From: JBBROS01 sp965260995
GTDB taxonomy: Bacteria; Pseudomonadota; Alphaproteobacteria; Acetobacterales; Acetobacteraceae
DNA: 64,000 nucleotides
Assembly: GCA_965260995.1 (NCBI GenBank)
Contig: CBDHCD010000002.1
Span: 682,001 to 746,000 of the forward strand
Reading direction: 5' to 3'
The notes below the pieces were generated by a model that worked only from the letters and a program-made list of their open reading frames with translations, had not been told where the DNA came from and searched no databases. Position numbers and translations under genes: made by a program. Below are positions 18,099-28,535 of this stretch, one piece after another. How positions within the stretch are numbered: position 1 is the stretch's first letter; every line of letters starts with the position of its first letter.

Positions 18099-18620
18099 AT
18101 GCAAATGAGAGCCGCCACCAGCCTGCACCAGACTTCCGCGAAGCTTGACCGCTTGAATGGATGTTGGCGCTTTGGACGGCAAGCCACGGAGCCGTGCGGC
18201 CAGCGGGACAGTCAAGGCCGGGATGCCGGTTTCACGTTGCTCGAAATACTCGTGGTGGTGGCGATCCTGGGGCTGCTGATCGGTTTGGTGGCGCCGGCAG
18301 CTTTGCGACAGTTAGGCGGAGCGCGCGTTTCCGTCGCGCGGCAGTCGATTGAGCGCCTCGGATCGGTGCTGGACATCTACAAGCTTGATACTGGTAGCTA
18401 TCCGAGCACCGACGAAGGTCTTGCGGCGCTCGTGCAACGGCCGGCAGGCGTGGCGAACTGGAACGGGCCGTATGTCCGGGGGGATGCAATGCCAATGGAC
18501 CCGTGGAACCATGCCTACGTGTATCGTAAGCCTTCGTCCCGGGCTGGAAAGGATTTTGATTTGTGTTCGACGGGGCCGAATCAGGATCTGCAGGGCAGCG
18601 GCATGATCTGCAATCCGTAG
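18099..18620 (+). CDS. gspG: T2SS major pseudopilin GspG, displaced from the operon
   Basis: Carries the pseudopilin motif DAG|FTLLEILVVVAILGLLIGLVAP and then the GspG body, including SIERLGSVLDIYKLDTGSYPSTDEGL, NGPYVRGDAMPMDPW and a C-terminal Gly-rich end. This is the major pseudopilin that polymerises into the T2SS piston. The start is uncertain: ATGs at 18099 and 18105 both give a leader of about 40 residues, long for this family, and the frame stays open further upstream. It is unusual that gspG lies about 13 kb from gspF, beyond a terminator and behind a ferritin-like gene. Confidence 0.85.
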   Translation: MQMRAATSLHQTSAKLDRLNGCWRFGRQATEPCGQRDSQGRDAGFTLLEILVVVAILGLLIGLVAPAALRQLGGARVSVARQSIERLGSVLDIYKLDTGSYPSTDEGLAALVQRPAGVANWNGPYVRGDAMPMDPWNHAYVYRKPSSRAGKDFDLCSTGPNQDLQGSGMICNP

Positions 18621-18641
18621 CGATCGGGATTCGTCTGCTTC

Positions 18642-18668
18642 CCGGCCGAACCAGTTTGGTCCGGCCGG
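18642..18668. terminator. Bidirectional terminator between gspG and the PEP-CTERM gene
   Basis: ccggccgaacca (18642-18653) and tggtccggccgg (18657-18668) form a 12-bp stem with one mismatch and a 3-base loop between convergent genes. U-runs are weak on both sides, but position and stability fit a shared terminator. Confidence 0.55.
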
Positions 18669-18678
18669 CTCAAGCAGC

Positions 18679-19248
18679 TTAAGTTCTGCGCCGCCGACGC
18701 ACGGCGACGGCAGCGCCGGCGATCCCAGCCAGGACCAGGGTTATGGAAGCAGGCTCGGGCACTGCCGTAGCGACGGTGCCGGTCAGGATGGTGGCACCGG
18801 GTACCGACTCGTAGGCGTAGCTGGTAAGCTGAGGCCCGGCTACTTGCGCATAACCGTAGTGCAGCCCATCCAGTAAGGTGAAGGCCAAGCCGATATAATC
18901 GATAGCCGAAGAATTCGGAATCAGGCTCGCCGTGGGGAAAGCAGAAAAACTGTAGATCTGACTATTCTGGTCGATAGGCGCGCCCGCGAAGAAATCCGTG
19001 ACTCCGCCGAAGAAGCTGGACACCTGGGCGTTGCCGCCGGTTGAGACGGCGGCACCCGGTCCGAAACCGGTGCTCGCAGCGGTGAAGGAATAGGTCGCGG
19101 CCCCGTTGCCGAAACTAATTGTCGTAGGAGTCGCGCTCAGAGGCGCGTTCGGCATGAAGCTGATCACGGCTGCCTGGGCACCACCAGCTATGGCAAGCCC
19201 GAGGGCAACAGTCCCGGCCGCTGCCCCTTTTCCTACCCAGCCGCTCAT
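18679..19248 (-). CDS. PEP-CTERM-sorted secreted protein
   Basis: 189 residues with a Sec signal peptide (GTVALGLAIAGGAQA) and a C-terminal PEP-CTERM tripartite signal: VPEP, a hydrophobic helix (ITLVLAGIAGAAVAV) and an RRRRR tail. Such proteins are processed by an exosortase at the inner membrane and often become glycosylated surface or matrix proteins. The mature part is low-complexity Ser/Thr/Gly with no enzyme motif. Its ATG overlaps the stop of the ferritin-like gene (ATGA), so the two are co-translated. No exosortase is encoded in this window. Confidence 0.85.
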   Translation of the reverse strand: MSGWVGKGAAAGTVALGLAIAGGAQAAVISFMPNAPLSATPTTISFGNGAATYSFTAASTGFGPGAAVSTGGNAQVSSFFGGVTDFFAGAPIDQNSQIYSFSAFPTASLIPNSSAIDYIGLAFTLLDGLHYGYAQVAGPQLTSYAYESVPGATILTGTVATAVPEPASITLVLAGIAGAAVAVRRRRRT

Positions 19249-20168
19249 TTGACAGCTCCGTTGAGGCCGGCAGGAAAGAACAGGCCGCTGTTTGCCCCGG
19301 TGGCGCCGTAAACGATGTTTAGTACCTGACGTGCGGTGCGGGAGAAGACAAGGCTGTTCGGATTGGTGGGAACGATGTTGGCGTTCCCGTTGAGAACGAC
19401 ACCCTGGTCATCCTGAGCCCCCGATAGCGCCGCGCGCAACGCCGAAATCTGCTGCGTTTGCGGCCCAAATCCGCGTGAGAGCAGCAGCAAGCGAACCTCT
19501 GAAGCGTGATAGGCCTCGACCGCCAGGATGGCGCCTGCCGCGGACAGGATCTGCTTGTTCGACACCAGCGGAGCTGCGCCGAGGTAAGCCGTCACCCCGA
19601 CGTCTTCGAAAATATAGGCGCCGAGCAGAAAATTGTTCTCGTTCGCATATGGATCGAAGCTGGAGCCGAGCCCAGCTGCTTGCGCCAGCGTGTTGAAGCT
19701 GTTCTGAAGATCAATGGTCGGTGCCGCGACCGCGTTGGCGCCCAACACACTCCGCAAGAATCGGACATGAGCGAGTTCGTCCTGGGCAATTTCCATCGCG
19801 TATTGCTGAACAACCGGAGTTGCGAACGTGACGGCGCGCCCGCCCGTGACGCTGCCTGGCGTGCCAATGCCGGTCCGGTCGGCCGCGGACAGGCCGGTTC
19901 CGGTCACCGCGCGTAAGTAGTACTCGGCTTCAAGGTACTCGAGATTCAGTGCGAAGTTTAGAATGGCGGTGTCGGACACGGCTTGCGCGTTCGCTGGGGT
20001 GGCTGACGCTCCTAGGCCGATCGCTGCGAACGCGCCCAAGGCAAGCACTCCGGCGGCGCCGCCGTGCAGCATGTTGCGCCGATCCACACTGGGCGGCGTC
20101 TGCTCAATCATTTCATTTATAGTTTGCTGCACGTGTTGCATCCCTTTTTTGAAGAAGTCTTCAGGCAC
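19245..20168 (-). CDS. Secreted ferritin-like domain protein (copy B)
   Basis: Up to 307 residues, paralogous to the gene at 17045. The shared helices are NFALNLEYLEAEYYLRAV, QDELAHVRFLRSVLG, FEDVGVTAYLGAAPL and VEAYHASEVRLLL, preserving the putative di-metal ligands. The signal DRRNMLHGGAAGVLALGAFA is Tat-like, with AQA near residue 62. The longest start is GTG at 20168; ATG 20141 is an alternative, and neither has a clear Shine-Dalgarno sequence. It is the first gene of a two-gene unit with the PEP-CTERM protein. Confidence 0.83.
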   Translation of the reverse strand: MPEDFFKKGMQHVQQTINEMIEQTPPSVDRRNMLHGGAAGVLALGAFAAIGLGASATPANAQAVSDTAILNFALNLEYLEAEYYLRAVTGTGLSAADRTGIGTPGSVTGGRAVTFATPVVQQYAMEIAQDELAHVRFLRSVLGANAVAAPTIDLQNSFNTLAQAAGLGSSFDPYANENNFLLGAYIFEDVGVTAYLGAAPLVSNKQILSAAGAILAVEAYHASEVRLLLLSRGFGPQTQQISALRAALSGAQDDQGVVLNGNANIVPTNPNSLVFSRTARQVLNIVYGATGANSGLFFPAGLNGAVK

Positions 20169-20494
20169 GGGTAAAATGATGGTCCATGGAGTCGGCCTGC
20201 CACCCAGGAAACGGTTCTCTCACGGCAGCAGCCTCGATACGCCCCTTGTGAGCGCAAATCGCATACCGTCGAAAAATGTATTCAGATGCAGCGTCGTGAG
20301 AAAAATTACAGAGTTGGTATCACATTCTGCCTCTCCGGGGCTTCCCACAGGCGTTGTCAGGTTGAGCCGAAAGGACCGACGGCTGCCCGGAGCAGGGACC
20401 GAGTTTACCCTAATTATCCCTTTGACATAGCAAGCGCCGCAGGGTACCTTTTCGCCACCAAGACGGCGAGCGCCCCATGGCGATCCTGACCGAC
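20169..20494. other. Intergenic/IS-edge region, no gene recognised
   Basis: Lies between the start of the ferritin-like gene and the broken end of the ISKra4 transposase. A near-consensus promoter-like pair on the plus strand (TTGACA 20422-20427, 17 bases, TACCTT 20445-20450) points into IS DNA antisense to the transposase. Otherwise nothing could be assigned. Confidence 0.3.
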
Positions 20495-21863
20495 TCAATG
20501 TTCCATGACAGCGAGGTAGCCCGCGCCCCTGACCTGAAGCACACGGTGAGCACCCCGGGGCGACCAGCGCATCTGCCGTCGCTTGTTCATGCGGGCGTTG
20601 ACCAGCTGATTGACGGTGCCCTCGGCGCATAAGGTCGAGATTGGCTTGCCAGCCCGATAGCGCTCGCCGTAGTCGATCAGCGCGCCCTCATTGTTCTTGA
20701 TGTAGCTTCGTAACTCCGTGCAACGCGCGACCATGCGTCCGACCTTGGCTTCGGCGGCGGGTTCGTTCGGCACGATGGCGTCCTTGGCCCAGCTCATGAT
20801 CCGGCCCAGAGCTTCGCACGCTGTCTCATGGTGGCCGTTCCAGAGCAGGTGCCGCAATCGTTCCACGTCGATCTGAACAAGATCGAGTGGGGCAAGGGGC
20901 GGCGGCTCGAGGGCGCACAGGCCGCCCATGACCTGCTCGACATGGTGCGCGCGCATCGAGAGATGGAACCAGTCGAGGATAGCCTCCACCGGGCCGCCCG
21001 TGGCCGAGCGCACCAACGCCGGCAGCGCGGGGTCGCCGTCGCTGATTACGGTGACCGCGCCGCCCTCCCGCCAGCCCTGGTCCTGCAGCGCCGCACGCAG
21101 CAGTGCATGAGGTTGCTCGGCCACGCTGCGCACCAAGGCAAAACGCCGGATAGGGTGGCCCTCATGCTCCACCTTGCCGCAGATCGCCTCGAAGTTGCGA
21201 ACCTGGTGACCGGGCACGGCACGGATGTAGGCGCCATCGAGCATGACGACGGGCCGGCTCGCGTCCGCCACCGCGGCCTTGTCCGGCTCATTTCGGACAG
21301 CCGTGATCTCGGCTGCTGCCTGCCGGTCGTCCGCCTCGATCCGCAAAGCGACGGCATGGGTGCGGATGCGCACGCTCTCCTGGTTGGCAGGTGATGCCGG
21401 CAGCAGGGTGTCAAGAATACGCGCTGCGTCCCGAAACGAGGTGCGTGCGCCCAGTTCGGCCTGCACCCGCTCCAGCTCCGGCGTGCAGCGGGCCGTCAAC
21501 AGCGCGCAGACCGGCGAGAATGTCGCCGCCTCCGCTATGGGCGCGGGCTGGCGGCAGCGGCATAGCTTGAACCGCGGCGCCTCGACCTCGACCGTGCCGA
21601 ACAGCGTCTGCAGCCGGCGCGTGCGCCGGTCCTTGAAGGACTGCAGCATCCCGCATTGCGGGCAGATCCGGTGGTGGGCCGCATACGCCGCCACCTGGCC
21701 GCACAGCATGCTCGCCTGCAGCCTGGCCAAAAGCGTCTTGGTCTCGGCGAGCACGAGGCCGACCTCCGCGAGCGTGCTGACCACCCCTGGCCGGCTAAAC
21801 GTCACCAGCTCCGTCGTCTTCACCTCCCCCGCGCTCGTCATCGTCTCCAACCGCACCGTCCAC
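20495..21863 (-). pseudogene. ISKra4-family transposase, truncated at both ends
   Basis: About 450 codons of an ISKra4-type transposase: a zinc-ribbon-like CPQCGML region (near residue 73), APRFKLCRC, VVMLDGAYIRAVPG (Asp), VISDGDPALPALV (Asp), EAILDWFHLSMRAHH and VNQLVNARMNKRRQMRWSPRGAH. The C-terminus leaves the family pattern at about 20531 and stops at 20495. At the 5' side the frame begins within the IS6 end, the only start (TTG 21874) lying in IS6 DNA, so the native first residues were replaced. Probably inactive. Confidence 0.75.
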
Positions 21864-22538
21864 GGAACCGTCAACTTGTCGGACTGGGGTCGCGATAGCG
21901 CGCGATCAGGACAGCGTGGTCGTGGTTATGCCGAAGCGACGACGCCAGTGACCTCGGCCCAAACCTGAAAGGCTTGCATCCGGGCGGCTTGATACTGGGG
22001 AGCAGGCAGTTGATGGCGGCGGAGGTGGAAGAGGTTGTTGATCCCGTCGTGGGCGGTGAGGAAACGTTGTGCCTGGCCGGCCGACTTGAAGCGCTTCATC
22101 TGCCGTTCCCGCCGTCGCGTAGGCTGGTGCGAGTTTTCCGCCCGGTCATTGAGGCCTTTGTGCTTCCGGTGCTCGACGGCGGGCATCACCGCGCGTTTGG
22201 CCGCGCCGTCGCTCGCCAGCTTGTCGGTGATCAGAACACGAGGTGCCCGGCATTGCCGCTTCAGCAGCTTGCAGAGCAGGCGCTTGGCGGCCCGCGTGTC
22301 GCGCCGGCTCTGCACCAGGATGTCCAGAACCATCCCGTCCTGGTCGACCGCGCGCCACAGCCAGTGCTTTACCCCAGAGATCGTCAGCACGACCTCATCC
22401 AGGTGCCACTTGTCTGCGGCGGCAGGCAGCCGGCGCCGGATCTGGTTGGTGAAGCCCTGCCCGAACTTCAGCGCCCACTGACGCACGCTCTCGTGGCTGA
22501 CAAGGATGCCGCGCGCGGCCAGCAGCTCGTCCACCATG
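21864..22538 (-). mobile_element. IS6-family element, copy 2, truncated by IS21
   Basis: Near-identical, inverted copy of the right 675 bases of the element at 1771-2609. Its outer end (ggaaccgtcaacttgtcgga at 21864) is intact, but the other end stops at 22538 exactly where the IS21 terminus begins. The left inverted repeat and the first 33 transposase codons are gone. With copy 1 it brackets about 19 kb of secretion genes in inverted orientation. Confidence 0.85.
21926..22537 (-). pseudogene. IS6 transposase fragment
   Basis: The 203 codons from MVDELLAARG to the normal stop match the intact transposase at 1834-2547 apart from scattered substitutions such as SHES for SHET, NDRAENS for NNRAENS and GVVASA for GVAASA. 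The helix-turn-helix N-terminus is missing because the IS21 element starts one base before the ATG. The DDE residues remain, but DNA-end recognition should be lost. Confidence 0.85.
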
Positions 22539-22918
22539 TGTTAGCGGCGGCAAGAATGCGCGTTTAAACGGCGCGTATTTTGCTGGGTTGAAGGCGTCTG
22601 GCGGGTTGGCGTGACGGCTGTGGCGGCGTTTCTGTGCAGGGGCCTCGGGTGTCTGGAGATGCCGGCACCTTGGGCATCGTCGCCCGTCTGCGATGAGGAT
22701 GCCGCCGTGCTCGCGGCCGTCCAGGACGCTGCGCGCCGCGCAAGCGCGGTGGCCTGCGGCCATCCTGGACGGGCCGCTGCGCGCGACGGCCTGGGCGAGC
22801 GCAGGTCGGGACGACAGGATGGCCGTCTTGATCGAACAACAGGATGGGTGTTGGCGCTTCGCGTGTCGCCGGCCCGCCGGCCATGGTTTGCGGCTAGGGT
22901 GGGCAGTCAGCGCCTTGT

Positions 22919-23663
22919 TCACGGTTTGGCTTTGCGGCGTTGGCGCGCGCGCTGCTCGGTGCGTTCGCGGGCCTCCTTGAGGCGGTAGGACTCGCCTTCG
23001 ATGGCGATGATCTCGGCGTTGTGGACGAGTCGGTCGACCAGGGAGACGACGCAGGCGGCATTGGGGAACACCTCACGCCATTCGGCAAAGGGGCGGTTGG
23101 TGGTGACCAGCGTGCTTTTGGTCTGGTAGCGACGCGAGATCAGTTCGAACATCAGGTCGGCATGGCGGTTGGAGTAGGACAGGTAGCCGACCTCGTCGAT
23201 CACCAGCAGCTGCGGCCGGGCGTAGTGGCGCAGGCGGCGGCGCAGGGCAGAGTCGCTGTCGAGCGCGCACAGGTCGCCGAGCAGCTGGCCGGCGCTGGTG
23301 AACAGCACGGTATGGCCAAGGATCAGCGCCTGATGGGCGATGTTCTGCGCCAGCGTTGACTTGCCGACGCCGTTCGGACCGACCAGGACGACGTGGGCGG
23401 CCTCGGCCAGGAAGTCGAGCGCCATCAGCGCCTCGACGGCGGCGCGGTCGCAGCGCTTGGGCCAGGCCCAATCGAAGTCGCACAATGGTTTGAAGCGGCC
23501 GATGTGGGCGGAGCCCAGCCGGCGTTCCAGGCTGCGGCGGGCGCGCTCCTGCTCCTCCCAGCCGAGCAGCGGCGCCACCCAGGCCTCGGCCGCCACGTCC
23601 GGCCAATGTGCCAGGAGGCCGTGCAGGTGCAGCGCCTCGGCGCGGGCGCGCATGGGATCGGGC

Positions 23664-23671
<8 letters not shown>
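22919..23671 (-). CDS. istB: IS21 helper ATPase IstB
   Basis: 250 residues starting MTEPDPMRARAEALHLHGLL. AAA+ ATPase of the DnaC/IstB type, which loads the IstA transposase at target DNA. Walker A is GPNGVGKSTLA (about residues 97-107), Walker B LLVIDEVGYLS, and the family block RRYQTKSTLVTTNRPFAEW follows. The start ATG at 23671 overlaps the istA stop at 23664, the usual IS21 coupling. Appears intact. Confidence 0.92.
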
Positions 23672-25140
<1,469 letters not shown>

Positions 25141-25157
<17 letters not shown>

Positions 25158-25665
25158 GGCCGGGTCCCGTCCGCTCGTGTTGCCGCAAGCCTCGACGGCG
25201 GACGCGGCGGCGCAGGAACTCCTGGCGGACCAGGCCGGGGCACCGGCGCCCGCACCAGTGGCAGTGCAAGGCCGGTCGCCGGGGCTGCTCGTCCAAGGCA
25301 GCTGCGTCGCTCGCACCCATCGGCGAGCCAGGCGGCAGCAAACCATCGCGCAGCGACAGGGGTGAACCGTGATGCGTCACGTTCTTGCCGCGCGCCCGGT
25401 AGCGGCGCGCCCGCGCGGCATGGGCATGCCGCCCCCGGCGGCTGCACTGGTAGCGCCGCCCGGCCTCCCGCAATGTGCGGCGCCGGGCGCGGGGCGCGCA
25501 GTCTCCGGCGCAGTAGATCTGGCCGCGGTCGCAGACGCTGCACACAATGGCCTGGACGCGGCAGCCCGCGCATAGGAACAGCCGCGCCGGCAGGTCGTCC
25601 TCATGCCCGGACCCGCAAACGCCACGTGGACGAACGCCACGATTGCCGGGATACTGACCCTGCAT
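25141..25665 (-). CDS. Cys-rich accessory protein of the IS21 element
   Basis: Frame of up to 174 residues whose stop lies inside the start of istA, suggesting coupling. It contains LFLCAGCRVQAIVCSVCDRG and QIYCAGDC (zinc-ribbon-like CxxC pairs), then a very basic segment (RRTLREAGRRYQCSRRGRHAH, KNVTHHGSP) and a final CHWCGRRC. Similar short Cys/Arg-rich proteins are known to me next to istA in related proteobacterial IS21 elements. The role is unknown; the composition suggests nucleic-acid binding. The start is uncertain, since the first 25-30 residues before the Cys region look non-conserved. Confidence 0.55.
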
Positions 25666-25945
25666 GCGTGCCCAGCACGGGTGTGGGGCACGGCGCCGAG
25701 CAGAACCGCCAAGTCGAGATCGGCGCCGTGCTTGCCCTCGATACCGGCAAGCTCTTACCCCAACCCCCGCCGCTGCGTCAGCCCGTGCCCGCGCCGCAAA
25801 GCCGCATCAAACCCCGCGGCACCTCGTCATCAATATCGTCCCAGCAAGCTCGCAGGCCGCCACCTGCCGATCATGATCCCACGCGGCAAACCGACCGATC
25901 AGATACTACGCGCCAAATTTGCGCGGATTCTGACCGCCATCGACA

Positions 25946-26539
25946 CCACCCGAAGGTGAAGCGGTCGTGCGCGTAGAGCCCGTCCTGGCCGATCTGGGCC
26001 GCGAACAAGCCGAGCAGGCCCATGAGCCAGCCCTTCACCGGATCGTTGCCAACGATGGAGCCGGAGATGGTGACCCCTAACAACGCCAGCCAGAAGAATT
26101 CGTAGGAGCCGAAGGAAAGCGCCACGTTGGCGAGCAGCGGGGTGAAAGCGGCGAGACAGATGACGCCGATCAACACGGAGGTGAAGGCGCCGGAGGTGGC
26201 GATGCCGATGGCGCGCCCGGCCTCGCCCCGCAACGCGAGCGCATGGCCGTCGGCGCAGGAGGCGGCATTGGCTGCGGTGCCGGGAATGTTGAGCAGGATG
26301 GCAGTGCGGGACCCGCCATACAGGGCGCCGACGTAGGAGCAGACCAGCGTGATAATGGCGTCGTTGGCCGGGAGCTTGATCGTGAGCGTGGTGAGCAGGG
26401 CGATGCAGAGCGTGGCGGAGAGGCCGGGCAGGCAGCCGACGATGATGCCGACGAGGGCGCCGCCCATACCGAGCGTAAGCGAGAACGGGTTGAGGACACC
26501 GCCGTAGGATTGGAGCAGGTCGTCGATACCGGCGAACAT
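25946..26539 (-). pseudogene. tctA: TctA-family tricarboxylate transporter permease, C-terminal 60% lost
   Basis: Starts MFAGIDDLLQSYGGVLNPF at 26539 and shows the TctA signature region (GIIVGCLPGLSATLCIALL, YGGSRTAILLNIPGTA) and several hydrophobic helices. The frame is cut at GLYAHDRFTFG by the IS21 terminus, leaving 198 of the usual roughly 500 residues. TctA is the large permease of the tripartite tricarboxylate transporter; this fragment cannot work. It lies 13 bases downstream of tctB. Confidence 0.85.
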
Positions 26540-26552
26540 TGTGCTGCTCCAG

Positions 26553-27077
26553 CTAGGGAAGCCGGACCAGGAAGGCTTGCTGGAACAGCAGGGTGATGCC
26601 GACCCCGGCCCCAAGGCCGACGGCCAGTGCAAAAGCGACAGGGGCGGGGCCGAGGCGCCATTCGCCTGCCGGACCGCGGCGCAGGAACAAAATGGCGACG
26701 GCCACGAACCCCGTGGCGGCGGCCCAGAACGGCAGACCGTGCCCGACCAGCCCGGCACCGAACAGGACGCACAAACCGATCACGCCTGCAGCCCGGGCCG
26801 GGGCGGGGCCGAGCAAACCGCCGGGCAGCCCGCCCGCGCCTGGCGCCCATCCGCCCCCGCGCGCGCTGCGGACGAGCAGGATGGCCCCGAAGAGCAGCAT
26901 GGCGATGCCGATCAGGCCGGGCAGCAGCCCAGGAGCCGCGAAGGGCGGAACGTCCTGGGCGCCCAACCGGTCCATCATCCACGAGCCTACCAGGATGGCG
27001 CCGCCGAGTGCCAGCCAGACCAATGCATCGGTCAGGTCGGCGCGGGGCGGGGCGGCGTCGTCTGCACCGGCGGCCAT
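26553..27077 (-). CDS. tctB: TctB-family small permease subunit
   Basis: 174 residues with four hydrophobic segments (ALVWLALGGAILVGSWMM; LLPGLIGIAMLLFGAILLV; AAGVIGLCVLFGAGLVGHGL; VAFALAVGLGAGVGITLLFQ), the layout of TctB, the small membrane subunit of tripartite tricarboxylate transporters. It is intact, but its partners on both sides are broken by IS elements, so the transporter encoded here is dead unless complemented elsewhere. Confidence 0.7.
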   Translation of the reverse strand: MAAGADDAAPPRADLTDALVWLALGGAILVGSWMMDRLGAQDVPPFAAPGLLPGLIGIAMLLFGAILLVRSARGGGWAPGAGGLPGGLLGPAPARAAGVIGLCVLFGAGLVGHGLPFWAAATGFVAVAILFLRRGPAGEWRLGPAPVAFALAVGLGAGVGITLLFQQAFLVRLP

Positions 27078-27079
27078 GG

Positions 27080-27297
27080 TCAGGCGGGCGGGGCCGGGAT
27101 GCCGACGGTCGCGGGAGAGACTTTGGCCTTGCCGCTGTTGAACAGTTGCCAGGCGTTGGCCTGCACCGCCGGAAAGGCGAGCGTCTGGGCTTCGTCGCCG
27201 GACGCCGGACCGAATAGGGCGCCGTTCTTGGCAGCATAGGCCTCGAGCCTGGCGCTATGCGCGATCGTGTCGCGCCAGACTGCCTGCAAAGTGGCGA
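27080..27297 (-). pseudogene. C-terminal remnant of a probable TctC-type binding protein
   Basis: 72 codons (LATLQAVWRDTIAHSARLEA, NGALFGPASGDEAQTL, ending KVSPATVGIPAPPA) end just before tctB. The position and the character of the C-terminal tail suggest the periplasmic receptor of the tct operon, but the fragment is too short for certainty. Its upstream part is replaced by the IS1595-family element whose inverted repeat starts at 27298. Confidence 0.45.
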
Positions 27298-28399
27298 GGC
27301 TCTTGTCGGGTTCCGGGGTGTTGGCATGCAGAGACGAGACTGGTGGTTCCGGCGAGCTTCTGATGTGATGAAAGCGGCGGGATGATCGACCGCCCGTTCT
27401 CATTTGAGGAGCTTTGGCGTTCATGGCTGCACCTGACTTGGTCAACCTGTCCGGCCTGATGGACGACGCCAAGTGCTTCGCCTTTGTGCGCCAGCACCGT
27501 TGGCCGGAAGGCGTGCGTTGCCCCGGGTGCGACAGCTCCGCGGTGGTCCGGGATGGGTGCGACGACACACAGCCTTGTCGGCAGCGCTACCGGTGCAAGG
27601 CGTGCACGTCCCGCTTCGACGACCTCACCGGCACCGTGCTGGCCGGGCACCATCAGCCGCTGCGCGTGTGGGTGCTGTGCCTCTACTTCATGGGCCTGAA
27701 GCTTTCCAGCCGGCAGATCGCAGGTGAGCTGGGCTTGGCCGTGTCGGACGTGCAGGCCATGACGGAGCAGCTGCGCCGGGGGCTGGTCGCCAAAGTGCCG
27801 GTGGTAAAGCTACAGGGCGCGGTGGAAATCGACGAGGTCTACGTCGTAGCCGGGCACAAGGGGCAGCCGGAAGAAGTGGCCAAAAGGGGCGGCTCGGCCG
27901 GTGCCGCAGGCTGGCAGGCGCGCCGGGCCGCGGCACGCTGGAGAAGGACAAGCCGCCGATCCTTGGCCTGATCCAGCGCGGCGGCCAGGTGGTGCTGCAG
28001 ATGCTGGCCAACGTGCAGCAGAACACGATCAAGCCGGTCATCACCGCCGCCGTCGCCCCGGGCACTCTGATCCACACGGACGAATACAGCATCTACGCAC
28101 GTCTGCCGGCTTGGGGCTACGGACACAAAACGGTCTGCCACGGGCGCGGCGAATACGCCCGCGACGAGGACGGCGACGGGTTCTGCGAGGTCCACGTCAA
28201 CACCATGGAAGGGCTTTGGTCGCTCCTACGTTCCTGGCTGCGACCGCACCGGGGCATCTCGCAAGACAAGCTGCCGCTCTATCTCGGCTTCTTCCAGTTC
28301 GTGCACAACGCTCGCCGACGCGGCAAAGCCTTGCTCGGTGCACTCGTCACCGCACTTGTCAGATGACGCAGGCCAACACCCCGGAACCCGACAAGAGCC
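27298..28399 (+). mobile_element. IS1595-family element with 28-bp perfect terminal repeats
   Basis: ggctcttgtcgggttccggg (28 bases, 27298-27325) is repeated exactly inverted at 28372-28399. The 1102-base element contains a single transposase gene broken by a frameshift. Flanking octamers (27290-27297 agtggcga; 28400-28407 acatgttt) differ, so there is no target duplication. It truncates the putative tctC gene. Confidence 0.85.
27423..28366 (+). pseudogene. IS1595 transposase, frameshifted
   Basis: Part one (ATG 27423, MAAPDLVNLSGLMDDAKCFA) has the zinc-ribbon CPGCDSS and CKACTSRFD and the ISXO2-like start of the catalytic domain (AVEIDEVYVVAGHKG). At 27882-27889 (caaaaggg) the frame changes; the -1 frame continues as KGRLGRCRRLAGAPGRGTLE and then KPPILGLIQRGGQVVLQML, LIHTDEYSIYARL, VCHGRGEYARDEDGDGFCEV, HVNTMEGLWSLLRSWLRPH and a normal C-terminus ending at 28366. 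The combined length of about 315 residues is usual for the family, where the gene is a single frame, so loss of one base in a Lys-Lys stretch is the simplest reading. Confidence 0.8.
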
Positions 28400-28535
28400 A
28401 CATGTTTTAGCACCGTTCCAATGCCGCCGAGCGCAGGGTCGCGACCAGTGCGGTTTCCATGAATCAGGTCGGTGAGGATGGCTGACCCATGGCACATGGC
28501 TCCATAGCCGCGGGGCTGAACGGGCCCACATAACG

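Noticed and set aside
20422..20450. Strong sigma-70 promoter (TTGACA-N17-TACCTT)
   Set aside because: It points into IS DNA antisense to a broken transposase, with no gene to drive; kept only as a note in the intergenic entry.
1974..22567. Long open frames antisense to both IS6 transposase copies
   Set aside because: Identical shadows in both copies; no ribosome site or motif, and the sense frame has the DDE triad.
27882..27889. Programmed -1 frameshift in the IS1595 transposase
   Set aside because: IS1595 transposases are normally single-frame, and the P-site codon would not re-pair well after slipping; a one-base loss is simpler.
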